This document shows positions 7,186 through 15,645 of a DNA stretch of 23,362 bases, one piece after another (within the stretch, counting starts at the first letter, position 1; each line of letters begins with the position of its first letter). Under the pieces are notes generated by a model. The model had not been told where the DNA came from. It ran no database searches and saw only the letters and a program-made list of their open reading frames with translations. Origin of the DNA: a virus; the IMG/VR virus record IMGVR_UViG_3300042691_029096, positions 1-23,362 of that record; one strand, written 5' to 3'. The position numbers and the translations under genes were made by a program.

Positions 7186-7394
7186 TCGTAAATTCTACAC
7201 TCAAGAGCATCTGGATGTCCATCGCAATAAAGTTCCAATGCAGTTGGATCATGATCATCATCTGGATGATTTGCTTGATACTTTTCCAAAGTATCAAGTT
7301 CGTCTTCTAAATGACGACGACGTTGCCCGCTTGTAGTTGGGTTATCTAATTCATCACGATCATCGTTGATGTGTTGTTGAAGTGACTTTTCCAT
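7182..7394 (-). CDS. cp12: CP12-like Calvin cycle regulator
   Basis: The 70-aa product ends ALELYCDGHPDALECRIYE, the C-terminal CP12 signature (LEQYCDxxPEAxECRxY in cyanobacteria) with the Cys57/Cys66 pair that forms the redox loop. CP12 binds GAPDH and phosphoribulokinase and shuts down the Calvin cycle. Phage copies are thought to divert carbon to the pentose phosphate route for nucleotide synthesis. The N-terminal half is charged (RRRHLEDELDTLEKY) and lacks the N-terminal Cys pair and AWD core of many plant and cyanobacterial CP12s. It lies between two baseplate genes and its stop overlaps the next start (ATGA), so it is expected to be expressed with late genes. The family call is strong. 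Confidence 0.85.
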   Translation of the reverse strand: MEKSLQQHINDDRDELDNPTTSGQRRRHLEDELDTLEKYQANHPDDDHDPTALELYCDGHPDALECRIYE

Positions 7395-7406
7395 AAGTTT
7401 TTTGAA

Positions 7407-8729
7407 TTAATTTTTTATACCGTAAGAATCTCTGACCAGAACTAATCCAGTATAAAAAGAGGAATCTGTTCTGCTACTCTTGGCACTAGGTGAAATGAAG
7501 TGACACAACTCCAATATCATATATATACCACTATCTATAGGACTTCTATCTGGAGTTTTTGCAGTCGCTAACTGCGGCAAATCACATTGTATTAAATCTC
7601 CAGCATGTAAACTAAAGTCTGCGCGTATTTTTATTTCAATCATATAGTTTAATCTTTGACGATAATTTTGATTTGCCTGAGCAATTGTTTGAGAAACATT
7701 AAAGTTTTCTTCTTTTGATTTTTTAAGTTGTTGATCAACAGAATCACGAGTTCCATATGCCATACCAATAGCCTCTGGTGTGGCATAGTAATTGGTTGGT
7801 TTTTTATAATACTCTCCATGATTTGGAAGTTTTTTCCCAGAAAGAACTTTATTTGCCTCAGGTGCTAATAGTGGAGTGTTTTTATTAACTTCCTGAGAAT
7901 AAAAATCAAATGTTTCGGTGACTGTTCCATAAGCACCATGATCCATTTGCCTTTCTACGTCAAAACTTCTATTTGCAGTGAATTCCAGTATTGTATCATC
8001 GTATCCAGCAGGAATATCCGAATCAACTTTAAAGTTATAAATGTATTTTCTAATTGGTTTTGAATTAAAAATTTCATCTGGAGACTTGAAATAAAATCCA
8101 TTTGCAGTTTGCCAGAAGAAAAATCCAGCAGTCTTCCCCTTAGCACCATTGAGATCTGGAATTGCCATTTGCTGCAACTCAAGGATTACTTCAAATGGTT
8201 CTCTTCTTAATCCAAAATCAGAAATAGTATTCAGTGTAGGACTAATGAAAGGATCTTTATCAGTTTTAAGATCGTCTTTTAAAATAGTTCTAACAGAATC
8301 AGATATTTTGCCACTATATCTTCTAGTAACTCTTCTCTCTAAAAGTTTATTATCCAAAAATTCTTTTGAAACTGCCTGCAAAAAATAGGTAGAACTTTTA
8401 AATGACTTAATCTCAAATGATTTATTTGTTAATCTTAATGAACTATCCTTACTAAGATCTAATGTATTTCCTCTGAAATCATTATACTTAAATAATACCT
8501 TTTCACCACCTTGTAACTCAAGTGCTTCTGCCGCACTGATTGTTTTATCACCTTCTTGAAGAGCATTACCAGTATCAACAATCACGGCACTTAAACGAAC
8601 CGTATGTTCAATCATACTCTCGCGATATTCAATTCTTGGGCTACCCGTCATCATATCAACAGACTTACCTGTTGTGTTTGAATAGATTTCAAACTTTTGC
8701 GTTGCTGATGTTTGATTCTTTGTGGACAT
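7407..8729 (-). CDS. Baseplate hub protein, gp27-like
   Basis: A 440-aa protein whose layout resembles T4 gp27 and related late-control-D hub proteins: an N-terminal beta domain (YSNTTGKSVDMMTGSPRI), a middle domain with FEVILELQQMA then FFFWQTANGFYFKSPDEIF, DDTILEFTANRSFD, and a C-terminal beta domain (RADFSLHAGDLIQCDLPQ, then IYMILELCHFISP) that looks like the second barrel. In T4 the gp27 trimer forms the torus joining tail tube and gp5 spike. Here the gene sits between tape-measure-like and spike-like genes, as expected. No Shine-Dalgarno is seen before the ATG at 8729. Assignment is good at fold level, weaker at orthology. Confidence 0.75.
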   Translation of the reverse strand: MSTKNQTSATQKFEIYSNTTGKSVDMMTGSPRIEYRESMIEHTVRLSAVIVDTGNALQEGDKTISAAEALELQGGEKVLFKYNDFRGNTLDLSKDSSLRLTNKSFEIKSFKSSTYFLQAVSKEFLDNKLLERRVTRRYSGKISDSVRTILKDDLKTDKDPFISPTLNTISDFGLRREPFEVILELQQMAIPDLNGAKGKTAGFFFWQTANGFYFKSPDEIFNSKPIRKYIYNFKVDSDIPAGYDDTILEFTANRSFDVERQMDHGAYGTVTETFDFYSQEVNKNTPLLAPEANKVLSGKKLPNHGEYYKKPTNYYATPEAIGMAYGTRDSVDQQLKKSKEENFNVSQTIAQANQNYRQRLNYMIEIKIRADFSLHAGDLIQCDLPQLATAKTPDRSPIDSGIYMILELCHFISPSAKSSRTDSSFYTGLVLVRDSYGIKN

Positions 8730-8753
8730 TTTTGTTTATTATTATGATACTAT

Positions 8754-11700
8754 TTACGCCATCACTGATTGGATTTCTTTCTGAAGAACAAAATGAGTTT
8801 TTTCAATTATAAGTCCATCAGTTGGGGTATTTAATATACCAGAATTTAAAGCTGCAACAGTTGAAGATTGAGTTGGTGCGACTGAAGATTGATTCCAATT
8901 AAAAAGACTGGATGGTTTATTATTATCTCTCTTTTTATTATCTTTTTTATTGATAGAGAATATATCTGCGGGTTTGCTTGTAGGTTTAGCAACAACATTG
9001 CCACCATACCTAAAGTAACTGTTCATAACAGATTCAGCTCTTCCATATCCTTCGTATGTCATTGCTCCGCCATTAGGATAATATTCAAAATGAAGATGAG
9101 AAGCCGTTGAACTGCCGGTATTTCCCTGTCTTCCTATCATTTGGCCAGCCTTTATTGTTCCTCCAGTTGAAACATTAAAAGATTTTAAATGGGCAAATCT
9201 AGTCTCTGCACCATTAGAATATCTAAGAATGACACTGTTGCCGTATCCATCACCTTTATCTCCAGCCCAAACTACCTTTGCATCTTGTGCAGATGAAATT
9301 GGAGATCCATCTCCACCGTCCAAGTCAACTCCTTTATGCATTTTCCCCCATCTCCATCCTTGACCAGAGGTTAAAGGAATATCTGTAGGTTTTATTCCAC
9401 CTTCTACCATAGCAGAAGGTGCCCCTGCACCTCCCATTAGTGAGGCAACAAATGATCTATTTTTTCTTTCATGTGGATTATCTGGGTTATACTTACTTCC
9501 AAGAATTGGTTTACTGTAAGCAGCTCTTTCGAATTCATTATAAAAAATACTAGCGGCTGCATCTGCGCTTTCTGCTTTTTTTAATCTAGCATCGGTGCCT
9601 GATTGTTTTAATTCAATGGCAATCCACTCTGCTTGAGCAGAGCGACTATAAGGATCCTTGCCTTTAGATTGAGCCCAAGCAACAAACTTTGGCCACCTAT
9701 CATTTCTACTCCATTGCGCCATTCCCTCAAAAGAAGAATTATCTGGAGTCCTTGTTCTTAATCCACTTTCTCTTAACAAGTTTGCAACAATGCCGATGGC
9801 AGCATTTTTTCCATATAGTTTTTCAAAATACTTAATAAGATCACTAGATGCTTTTCGTTGATCTTCTGAAATTTCTGCAGCAGGAACTTCACCTGGAGGA
9901 AATCCTCCATTTCCCCCAGAAGGTCCACCTTCTAAATTCAATTCTCTATTCAAATTCTGAAGTATTCTTGTTGCAGAACCTTCGATAGAAACTGCAAGTG
10001 CATTAGAAATAAACTTACCAATTCTTTCACCAATACTTAACCCAGATCCAATTCTTCTCGATGGAATAACTCCACCATTTGCCATTGCTAAAGTTCTACT
10101 AATATCATTAAATGAAGTGTTCAATTCAGAGTCAATAGCAGTTTGAACCACAGATCCAAACATACTACCAAGAGAAGTTGCAAGTCTCTTATCTGGTTTT
10201 TGTCCAAGTGCCATATCAATACCTGCACCAAACATTGCGCCAGAGAGACCATTTAGAGATCTCATTCCTTTTACATCTTCAGAACTCCTCTTCAATGCTC
10301 TTAATGCACTTCTCTTTCCTGGTTCGTCTTTACCATATAGTTCCTCGATCTTTAACTTACCACCAATATTTTTTCCAGGCTCTGTTTTTTGTGGTTGTAT
10401 TTTTTGTGGTCTTTTACTTATTGTTTTTTTAATTGCTCTTGATGGTTTTTTTCCTCTTCCAGAAACTTGACCACCTTGAGCAAATTTAGATTTCTTATTT
10501 ACATTAACCATATCATACAATGAAGTTCCAATGAAACTTCCAGCATAAGAAGCCCCACCGATAATTGCACCACCTAAGAGTGCTGCACCAATACCACCAG
10601 TCCCAAGTCCGAGAGCAGCAGTAGCAGCAGTTCCCAGCACACTTCCAATACCAGAACCAATTGCACTCGCAGCTGCTCTATTTGGCTTTTCTCCCAAAAC
10701 TTTAGTGCTGATAATATAATCAACCAATGCACTAACAACAGGTATTGATATCATTTTTAAAGATCCTTTTATGAATCCTAAACCACCACCGACTACTCCC
10801 TTTCCAGGTGTTACAGATACGGGAGGTTTAACTTGTGCCTTCGGAATACCTTTCTTTTCTCCATATATGGTACGTAATATCCCCTCTGCAGATTTCTTTT
10901 CGCGAGAAGATAAGGGTGCGGATCTGCCAGGTCCTTTTCCACCAACTCCAACTAAAGTTCTAACACCTTCAAGTTCTGGAGAAACTTTAACTAATGGTTT
11001 TACAACTGACTTTGCAGCAACTGTTTTTTTCTGAATAACAGTTTTAGCACCTTCCTTTAATATTTGAGAAGGGGTTCTTCCTTTATACCCTGTTAGTGCT
11101 GCTTTGGCAGCTGCTGATGTTCCAGCACCAGTGCCACCTAAACTTTTAGTGTTTCTTGCTACTACTCCGCCTGCAGCAATAAGAGCAATATTAAGCGCAG
11201 TATTTAAATTACTACTAAAATCAGTAAATAACTTCTCATAATTTTTTCCGCCAATATCTTTTACACTTTTCTTTATGGAATCATATGCTTTATATCCTAA
11301 ATCTATAAAACCTATAGTTCCGTCTAAAGCTATTTTTGCAAATGATTCAAAGAACCTAAGAGCAGGTGCTAACTTTGCACCCAACTTTACAAGTTTTGGT
11401 AAATATTTTGCATAGTTATTAAAGATATAACCAAGTAAAGTAAATCCAATAAATCGATTTACTCTATCTAATATATTTCCACCAGGAACAACTGGTATTA
11501 TACCAGAAGTAAACTTATCTCCACCCTTTAGTTTACTTTCTAATCTACTTTCCTTTTCTTGAAATTTATCCTTTTCTTTCGACTTTCTTTGTCTTTCGTC
11601 TTTTTTCTTTCCTAAAAGATAATTATTTTTAATAAGATCTTTTATTTTTATAACTTTATTTCTAATTACAACAACATCGTCTTTCTGTGTTGTTTCTTTA

Positions 11701-11834
11701 TCGACTGGTTTTAAATCCGAACCAGTTATCTTTTTAGTAGAAATATTTTTTAAGGGTACAAGAAACTTCGGTTTCTCTATTGCACCACTTTTTTTACTTG
11801 GTGGTAAAAGTTTTTTGGAATCTATAGTTGCCAT
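8754..11834 (-). CDS. Tape-measure-like tail protein with lysozyme and M23 peptidase domains
   Basis: In this 1026-aa protein, residues 75-105 are a Lys/Glu-rich segment and 121-145 a hydrophobic block related to the neighbouring 682-aa protein. Residues about 385-440 are Gly/Ala-rich and possibly membrane-active. Residues about 655-775 resemble a phage tail lysozyme (LLRESGL with Glu689, then FEGMAQW and AEWIAIEL). Residues 823-925 form an M23 metallopeptidase with H833/D837 (HKGVDLDG), H882 and HLH at 913-915, the zinc and catalytic residues. It is likely packed in or near the tail tube and used to cut host peptidoglycan at injection. The ATG overlaps the upstream stop (TAATG) and has a GGAG site. 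Confidence 0.85.
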   Translation of the reverse strand: MATIDSKKLLPPSKKSGAIEKPKFLVPLKNISTKKITGSDLKPVDKETTQKDDVVVIRNKVIKIKDLIKNNYLLGKKKDERQRKSKEKDKFQEKESRLESKLKGGDKFTSGIIPVVPGGNILDRVNRFIGFTLLGYIFNNYAKYLPKLVKLGAKLAPALRFFESFAKIALDGTIGFIDLGYKAYDSIKKSVKDIGGKNYEKLFTDFSSNLNTALNIALIAAGGVVARNTKSLGGTGAGTSAAAKAALTGYKGRTPSQILKEGAKTVIQKKTVAAKSVVKPLVKVSPELEGVRTLVGVGGKGPGRSAPLSSREKKSAEGILRTIYGEKKGIPKAQVKPPVSVTPGKGVVGGGLGFIKGSLKMISIPVVSALVDYIISTKVLGEKPNRAAASAIGSGIGSVLGTAATAALGLGTGGIGAALLGGAIIGGASYAGSFIGTSLYDMVNVNKKSKFAQGGQVSGRGKKPSRAIKKTISKRPQKIQPQKTEPGKNIGGKLKIEELYGKDEPGKRSALRALKRSSEDVKGMRSLNGLSGAMFGAGIDMALGQKPDKRLATSLGSMFGSVVQTAIDSELNTSFNDISRTLAMANGGVIPSRRIGSGLSIGERIGKFISNALAVSIEGSATRILQNLNRELNLEGGPSGGNGGFPPGEVPAAEISEDQRKASSDLIKYFEKLYGKNAAIGIVANLLRESGLRTRTPDNSSFEGMAQWSRNDRWPKFVAWAQSKGKDPYSRSAQAEWIAIELKQSGTDARLKKAESADAAASIFYNEFERAAYSKPILGSKYNPDNPHERKNRSFVASLMGGAGAPSAMVEGGIKPTDIPLTSGQGWRWGKMHKGVDLDGGDGSPISSAQDAKVVWAGDKGDGYGNSVILRYSNGAETRFAHLKSFNVSTGGTIKAGQMIGRQGNTGSSTASHLHFEYYPNGGAMTYEGYGRAESVMNSYFRYGGNVVAKPTSKPADIFSINKKDNKKRDNNKPSSLFNWNQSSVAPTQSSTVAALNSGILNTPTDGLIIEKTHFVLQKEIQSVMA

Positions 11835-13882
11835 TATGCTACTCCTACTAAGTCTCTAATACCAAGTTTGGTTGCAATATTAGAACGAGAATCACTCTCA
11901 GAAGATATATTAAAGGCAGGAAGTTTAGATCCTCTCGGAACATTTGATTCTTTACTGGGCGTCTTGGTTGGAGGAAGAACTGTAAACGTTGTTCTTGATA
12001 TAATTACTGGAGGACCAGGAACTACAGAACGACTTTGTGGACCCATATTAATTGGTTGACCACGAAGATTTACATACGAATCTGGTTCATATCCCATTTG
12101 TCGCATGATTACTTCTTGACGTTGTGCAGTTCCTTTTATAGTTTTTATATTTGCCCCAAAATTCTTAAAAGCATCTCCAACAAAAGATCCACCAGAAGTT
12201 CCTCTTGATTTTGGAACACTTACTTGAGTCGAATCAAATGGACTCCAGTTTCTTATTGTACTAGGAGCAGTAGGTGCTTGATTATATCTATTAACTGCTT
12301 TAGGAGAAAGTCTTTCTCCTGCTTGTTGATTAACAACTCTTCTATTCAGTGGCATACCAAGAAACTTATTCTGAAAACCCATTTCGGTATATCTTGGTGC
12401 TATGACACTACCAGTTCCAGGAAGAAATCTGCCAAGTTGATTTAATGCACCACCAACCATTCCGCCACCTTGGAATGACTTTATAGTTCTTTTAATTAAT
12501 CCACCACCAGCAGCAAGTTGAATATTATTTGCTATCTTTGGAATATTAGTTCCACCTGCTCTCTTATTTAAATCTAAAAAGAAGTTTGCCCCGTACTTAT
12601 CAACTGCCTTCTTAGACATAACGATTTCACCAGGAGCAGCAGCAATCAATTGTGTGTCAGGACCTGCTCCCGTTATTCTCATTCCAGTATTATCATTGAT
12701 ACCACCACCACCTTCAAATGCAATATCATTAACATTCAATTCAGGTTGTATCTGACCCCCACCAAAGAAAGATCTCCTTCTAACTAATCCACCAGCATTA
12801 AACATTCCCAATGGTCCAATTTTTGAGAATGTTTCGCCAAACATTCCAAGAGGAGAACTCTTTTCTCTTACAACTTCTTTCTGAACAACCTCTGGTTTTA
12901 CATTACGTTCTTGTGCTTCTCTTTGTATCTGCTTTTTTTCTTCTTTCTGACGCCACATTTCGGCACCAAAAGTTGCCAATCCTGCAGCAACGCTAGCAGA
13001 GGCAATAGGATTTGCTTTAATAAAACTCAGTAACTTTGGAGTAAATTTAAATAATAAACCTGTTACACTCCTTACAAATTTGCCAAAAGGAGTCGCAAAA
13101 AGAACATATGCCCCAAGAAGAGTAGGCCACCAGTCCTTTAGGAATCTAAAAATAGTCTCAACTTTTTTTGCATTTTTAGGATCAGAGAACCATTTTACAA
13201 AATTATTAAACGCATACCCAAGCAAAGTAAATGTAATGAATCTTAAAATCCTATCAATAATACTTTGAAATGGTTTAACTACGGTTTTGAGTAAATTTTT
13301 GGCAAGAGTTAATGGTTTTTCTAAATCAGACTCTCTCTTCCTTCTCTTCTTGTTTTCTTCTTCTTTCCTTTCTTTTGATTCTTTCTTTTTAGTTTCTTTA
13401 TTCTGTTCGGTAATACTTTTCAGTATTTCATCAAGTGCTTTAGTTATGTCTTTAACTTCACTTGAATCTGTTAAAACATCGGGAACAACTGCTTTACCCG
13501 CAAGCAAAAACTTGCTAGGAGATACTTTAATTGGTCCAGTTGTACCAATACTTTCTGCTGCTATTTTTTTCTTCTTTAACTTAAATCTCCCTACCTTTCC
13601 CTTTACTCTTTTAAATTCTCCAACGAGTAATTCGTCCTCTTCAGAAGAAAGTTTCTTATCAAAGTTTCTAGATGCAACTAGTCTTTCCTTTAGAAGAGAA
13701 ACATAAGTTCCATAATCAATATCAAAAACATCCTCTAGACCAAGAAGACCTAAAATTCTTTCGTCTACTTCTTCGTCAACAAGATCTGATTCTCCAACAC
13801 CCTCATATAAAGCAAGGGCGGATCCTCTTTTAGATTCCGCCTGTGCGCTTGCAAGTAGGTTGTTTAGATCGTCAGGTCCCAT
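11834..13882 (-). CDS. Tail tape-measure-like protein
   Basis: A 682-aa protein. Residues 150-190 are an extremely charged Lys/Glu/Arg helix, followed at 208-232 by a hydrophobic block (IIDRILRFITFTLLGYAFNN) and another near 250-275. Gly-rich motifs recur (NAGGLVRRR, FFGGGQI, LAAGGGLIKR, FQGGGMVGG), with an AAPGEIVMSKKAVDKYGANF motif typical of tail tape-measure and related proteins. It lies directly after gp26 and the gp51-like ORF, where T4 gp29 and tape-measure proteins of other phages sit relative to their chaperones. The start overlaps the upstream gp51-like ORF by 11 nt. It probably sets tail length together with the next gene's product; which of the two is the main ruler is not decided by sequence. 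Confidence 0.75.
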   Translation of the reverse strand: MGPDDLNNLLASAQAESKRGSALALYEGVGESDLVDEEVDERILGLLGLEDVFDIDYGTYVSLLKERLVASRNFDKKLSSEEDELLVGEFKRVKGKVGRFKLKKKKIAAESIGTTGPIKVSPSKFLLAGKAVVPDVLTDSSEVKDITKALDEILKSITEQNKETKKKESKERKEEENKKRRKRESDLEKPLTLAKNLLKTVVKPFQSIIDRILRFITFTLLGYAFNNFVKWFSDPKNAKKVETIFRFLKDWWPTLLGAYVLFATPFGKFVRSVTGLLFKFTPKLLSFIKANPIASASVAAGLATFGAEMWRQKEEKKQIQREAQERNVKPEVVQKEVVREKSSPLGMFGETFSKIGPLGMFNAGGLVRRRSFFGGGQIQPELNVNDIAFEGGGGINDNTGMRITGAGPDTQLIAAAPGEIVMSKKAVDKYGANFFLDLNKRAGGTNIPKIANNIQLAAGGGLIKRTIKSFQGGGMVGGALNQLGRFLPGTGSVIAPRYTEMGFQNKFLGMPLNRRVVNQQAGERLSPKAVNRYNQAPTAPSTIRNWSPFDSTQVSVPKSRGTSGGSFVGDAFKNFGANIKTIKGTAQRQEVIMRQMGYEPDSYVNLRGQPINMGPQSRSVVPGPPVIISRTTFTVLPPTKTPSKESNVPRGSKLPAFNISSESDSRSNIATKLGIRDLVGVA

Positions 13883-14048
13883 TTTGTTGTTGCTTTACTT
13901 TTTCCTCTTCCAAATAATTCTTTAACATTGCAACATACACATCCCTTTCCCAAGGCATCAAATGTTCAATCTCCCATAATGAATATTTATGGTACTGCAT
14001 CAAAGCAAAATTTAACTTATAGAAATTTTCTAGGTCCATATGGACCAT
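13872..14048 (-). CDS. gp51-like small ORF, probable -1 frameshift extension of gp26
   Basis: This 58-aa ORF starts MVHMDLENFYKLNF and contains SLWEIEHLMPWERDVYVAML, a pattern typical of the short C-terminal part of phage tail assembly chaperones (gp51-like in T4 terms). It starts 2 nt after the gp26 stop, in the -1 frame relative to gp26, and that frame is continuous with the slippery site at 14057-14063. It overlaps the tape-measure gene start. It may be translated from its own ATG (14048 or 14039, no clear Shine-Dalgarno), as a gp26 fusion of about 299 aa, or both. Its position just before the tape-measure gene is exactly that of the T part of G/GT chaperones. Confidence 0.75.
   Translation of the reverse strand: MVHMDLENFYKLNFALMQYHKYSLWEIEHLMPWERDVYVAMLKNYLEEEKVKQQQNGT
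13984..13991 (-). promoter_or_regulatory. Late promoter-like CATAAATA
   Basis: CATAAATA on the minus strand, inside the gp51-like ORF and about 100 nt before the tape-measure-like gene start at 13882. One base differs from TATAAATA. Confidence 0.35.
14033..14046 (-). other. Hairpin downstream of the slippery site
   Basis: GGTCCATATGGACC is a perfect inverted repeat with a 5-bp GGTCC/GGACC stem and an ATAT loop. It begins 10 nt after the slippery heptamer, within the range in which a stimulatory structure can act. A competing TAGGT/ACCTA pairing is also possible. Confidence 0.5.
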
Positions 14049-14050
14049 AC

Positions 14051-14770
14051 CTATGCGAAAAAACTGGACAAACCCTCCAGAACAACTTCACTTTCAACTT
14101 CAGTTTTTGGATTTTTAACCTTTACTGAATGCGAAAGTTTAGGCATAGTTTCAAAAAACTTTTCAATTTGTTTGAATTGAGCAGAATTCATTTGCTCTAG
14201 GAAATCAATGAGTTCCTTTTTAGTCACATCACTTGAAGCCCAGACTTCTTCTTCATTAAAGATTTTGTCAATACAACTGGCAACCAGATCAAAAGACTGA
14301 TCCATATTTGTGTCACCAGAAAAATCAAAATTATTTTTAATAAATTGATCCAATGAAGGATACTTCATTTCCATAATAATATTATCATCTACTTGAATTT
14401 TATTAGTGTGCTCTTCACTTTTTTGCACCCTAATTTCATCAATATTAATTTTGACAGGAACATAGGTTTCTCCGTCATCAGGGCAAATTACATTAACTTC
14501 AATTTCTTCCCCAACAGACTTACCACGAATATTCAAAAAGAGATATTCAATATCAAAGGTGGGAAGAGATTCAACTTTAATATTTTTTGTTTGAATGCAA
14601 CTCTTGATTACATTCTTAATTGCTGTTGTGATTTCTTTCGTATTCTCACTTTCTAGTGCAAGAACAAGAAGTTTTTCTTCCTTTACTAAAAATGGTCTAT
14701 ATTGAATTTCTTGTCCAGTAGAAGGAAGTTCCAACTCATATGTTGGCGTAGAGATCTTTGGTAAAGGCAT
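14051..14770 (-). CDS. gp26: Baseplate hub subunit gp26 (tape-measure chaperone)
   Basis: The 239-aa protein begins MPLPKISTPTYELELPSTG and continues EIQYRPFLVKEEKLL, the hallmark of the T4 gp26 / T4_baseplate family. A second conserved block is FDIEYLFLNIRGKSVGEEI followed by a CPDDGE segment. In T4, gp26 is needed to assemble the central hub; the family probably chaperones the tape-measure protein. Translation starts at an ATG with AGGT upstream, and a late-promoter-like AATAAATA lies at 14798-14805. Its last two Phe codons form a slippery sequence that links it to the gp51-like ORF. The gene is full length. Confidence 0.9.
   Translation of the reverse strand: MPLPKISTPTYELELPSTGQEIQYRPFLVKEEKLLVLALESENTKEITTAIKNVIKSCIQTKNIKVESLPTFDIEYLFLNIRGKSVGEEIEVNVICPDDGETYVPVKINIDEIRVQKSEEHTNKIQVDDNIIMEMKYPSLDQFIKNNFDFSGDTNMDQSFDLVASCIDKIFNEEEVWASSDVTKKELIDFLEQMNSAQFKQIEKFFETMPKLSHSVKVKNPKTEVESEVVLEGLSSFFA
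14057..14063 (-). other. Slippery heptamer T TTT TTC, candidate -1 frameshift site
   Basis: On the minus strand the last codons of gp26 are AGT TTT TTC GCA TAG. The heptamer T TTT TTC is in the correct X XXY YYZ register for -1 slippage. After slipping, ribosomes read CGC ATA GGT ATG and continue into the gp51-like ORF, avoiding the gp26 stop. Confidence 0.7.
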
Positions 14771-14797
14771 AATGACCTATAGAAATTTCAGTATGAT

Positions 14798-14805
14798 TAT
14801 TTATT
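14798..14805 (-). promoter_or_regulatory. Late promoter-like AATAAATA overlapping a stop codon
   Basis: AATAAATA on the minus strand, 28 nt upstream of the gp26 ATG. It overlaps the TAA stop of the gene at 14804-15601 (TAATAAATA). The spacing fits a T4-type late promoter for gp26 and downstream genes. Confidence 0.55.
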
Positions 14806-15601
14806 AGACCCCAAAGAAAGGTGCAAGAGGTCCACGATTTCTTCCGACATAAGGAAGTCCAGATTCCACCGGCGGTAACTGACCATAGTATTCCTCACCA
14901 TCAGTTACAGGAAATCCTGGATTTCCTGGGGCAATGGTTGATCCTTGCTGTGCTGGCGTTTGAGAAGTTGGTGGTGGTGCAATAAGTTCTCCGCCACCAA
15001 TAATATATCTTGAGTAATTAAATGACACTGTGCATTTTAACAACTGAGACGATTCGTAAGAAATTGGTATCGAGTTAATGCTAATAGGATATGCATTTAA
15101 AAGTCTATATTGCAACACTCTACCGGTATAATCTTTCTCAAATTTTTTGACATAGACTTCTGTTTTATAATCTTCAGGAAACTGAACTCTATAAGAAAAG
15201 TTATTGTTCTCTATTCCTTGGGAAAATTCTTCGCCAACAATATATGACATCCAGTTTTCAAAGAATTGAAGTACATTATAATCATGGTCTACATAAAAAG
15301 TAAAGTCAGCTCTATCATCGTATTGTCTTCTATAAACATGTCTCTCAGTAACACCAGTGAAATCATTATTAATTTCATGTGTTGCTAGTGAAGAACCAGG
15401 AAGTGATGCTTCAGAGCAAGACAAAGAAATAAACTCATCATTATAACCATTGCCTATTCCAGCACTAATTCTTTTTTGAACCCAGGATCTAACAGGATTT
15501 GGTGGATTAAACCAACATTGAAAGTGAGAGGTAAGAGCTGGATTTAATATTGTTGCCTTTAAATCAGATACCGTTTTTTTAACTGGAGGTAATGCTGGCA
15601 T
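14804..15601 (-). CDS. Baseplate tail tube initiator-type protein (gp54-like)
   Basis: The 265-aa protein has the tail-tube fold pattern: an N-terminal FQCWFNPP strand, CSEASLPGSS, RQYDDRADFTFYVDHDYNVLQFFENW, and near the end LLNAYPISINSIPISY followed by a VSFNYSRY strand. These are features of gp19-like tube proteins and of T4 gp54/gp48, which start the tube on the baseplate. The last 45 residues are a Pro/Gly-rich tail. gp48 lies nearby on the other strand. I favour gp54-like over the tube protein gp19 because of its baseplate neighbours. There is no clear Shine-Dalgarno before the ATG. Confidence 0.7.
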   Translation of the reverse strand: MPALPPVKKTVSDLKATILNPALTSHFQCWFNPPNPVRSWVQKRISAGIGNGYNDEFISLSCSEASLPGSSLATHEINNDFTGVTERHVYRRQYDDRADFTFYVDHDYNVLQFFENWMSYIVGEEFSQGIENNNFSYRVQFPEDYKTEVYVKKFEKDYTGRVLQYRLLNAYPISINSIPISYESSQLLKCTVSFNYSRYIIGGGELIAPPPTSQTPAQQGSTIAPGNPGFPVTDGEEYYGQLPPVESGLPYVGRNRGPLAPFFGV

Positions 15602-15606
15602 CTATC

Positions 15607-15614
15607 TATAAATA
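15607..15614 (+). promoter_or_regulatory. Late promoter TATAAATA upstream of gp4
   Basis: An exact match to the T4 late promoter -10 box, on the plus strand in the 44-nt gap between divergent virion genes and 31 nt before the gp4 ATG. Probably the start of the gp4-gp53 late transcript. Confidence 0.75.
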
Positions 15615-15645
15615 CTTCTATTAATATATTATGTAGTAAGGATAT

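Noticed and set aside
13287-13706. 139-aa plus-strand ORF very rich in Ser, Phe and Leu
   Set aside because: Antisense reading of the Lys/Glu-rich segment of the tape-measure-like gene, which explains its composition.
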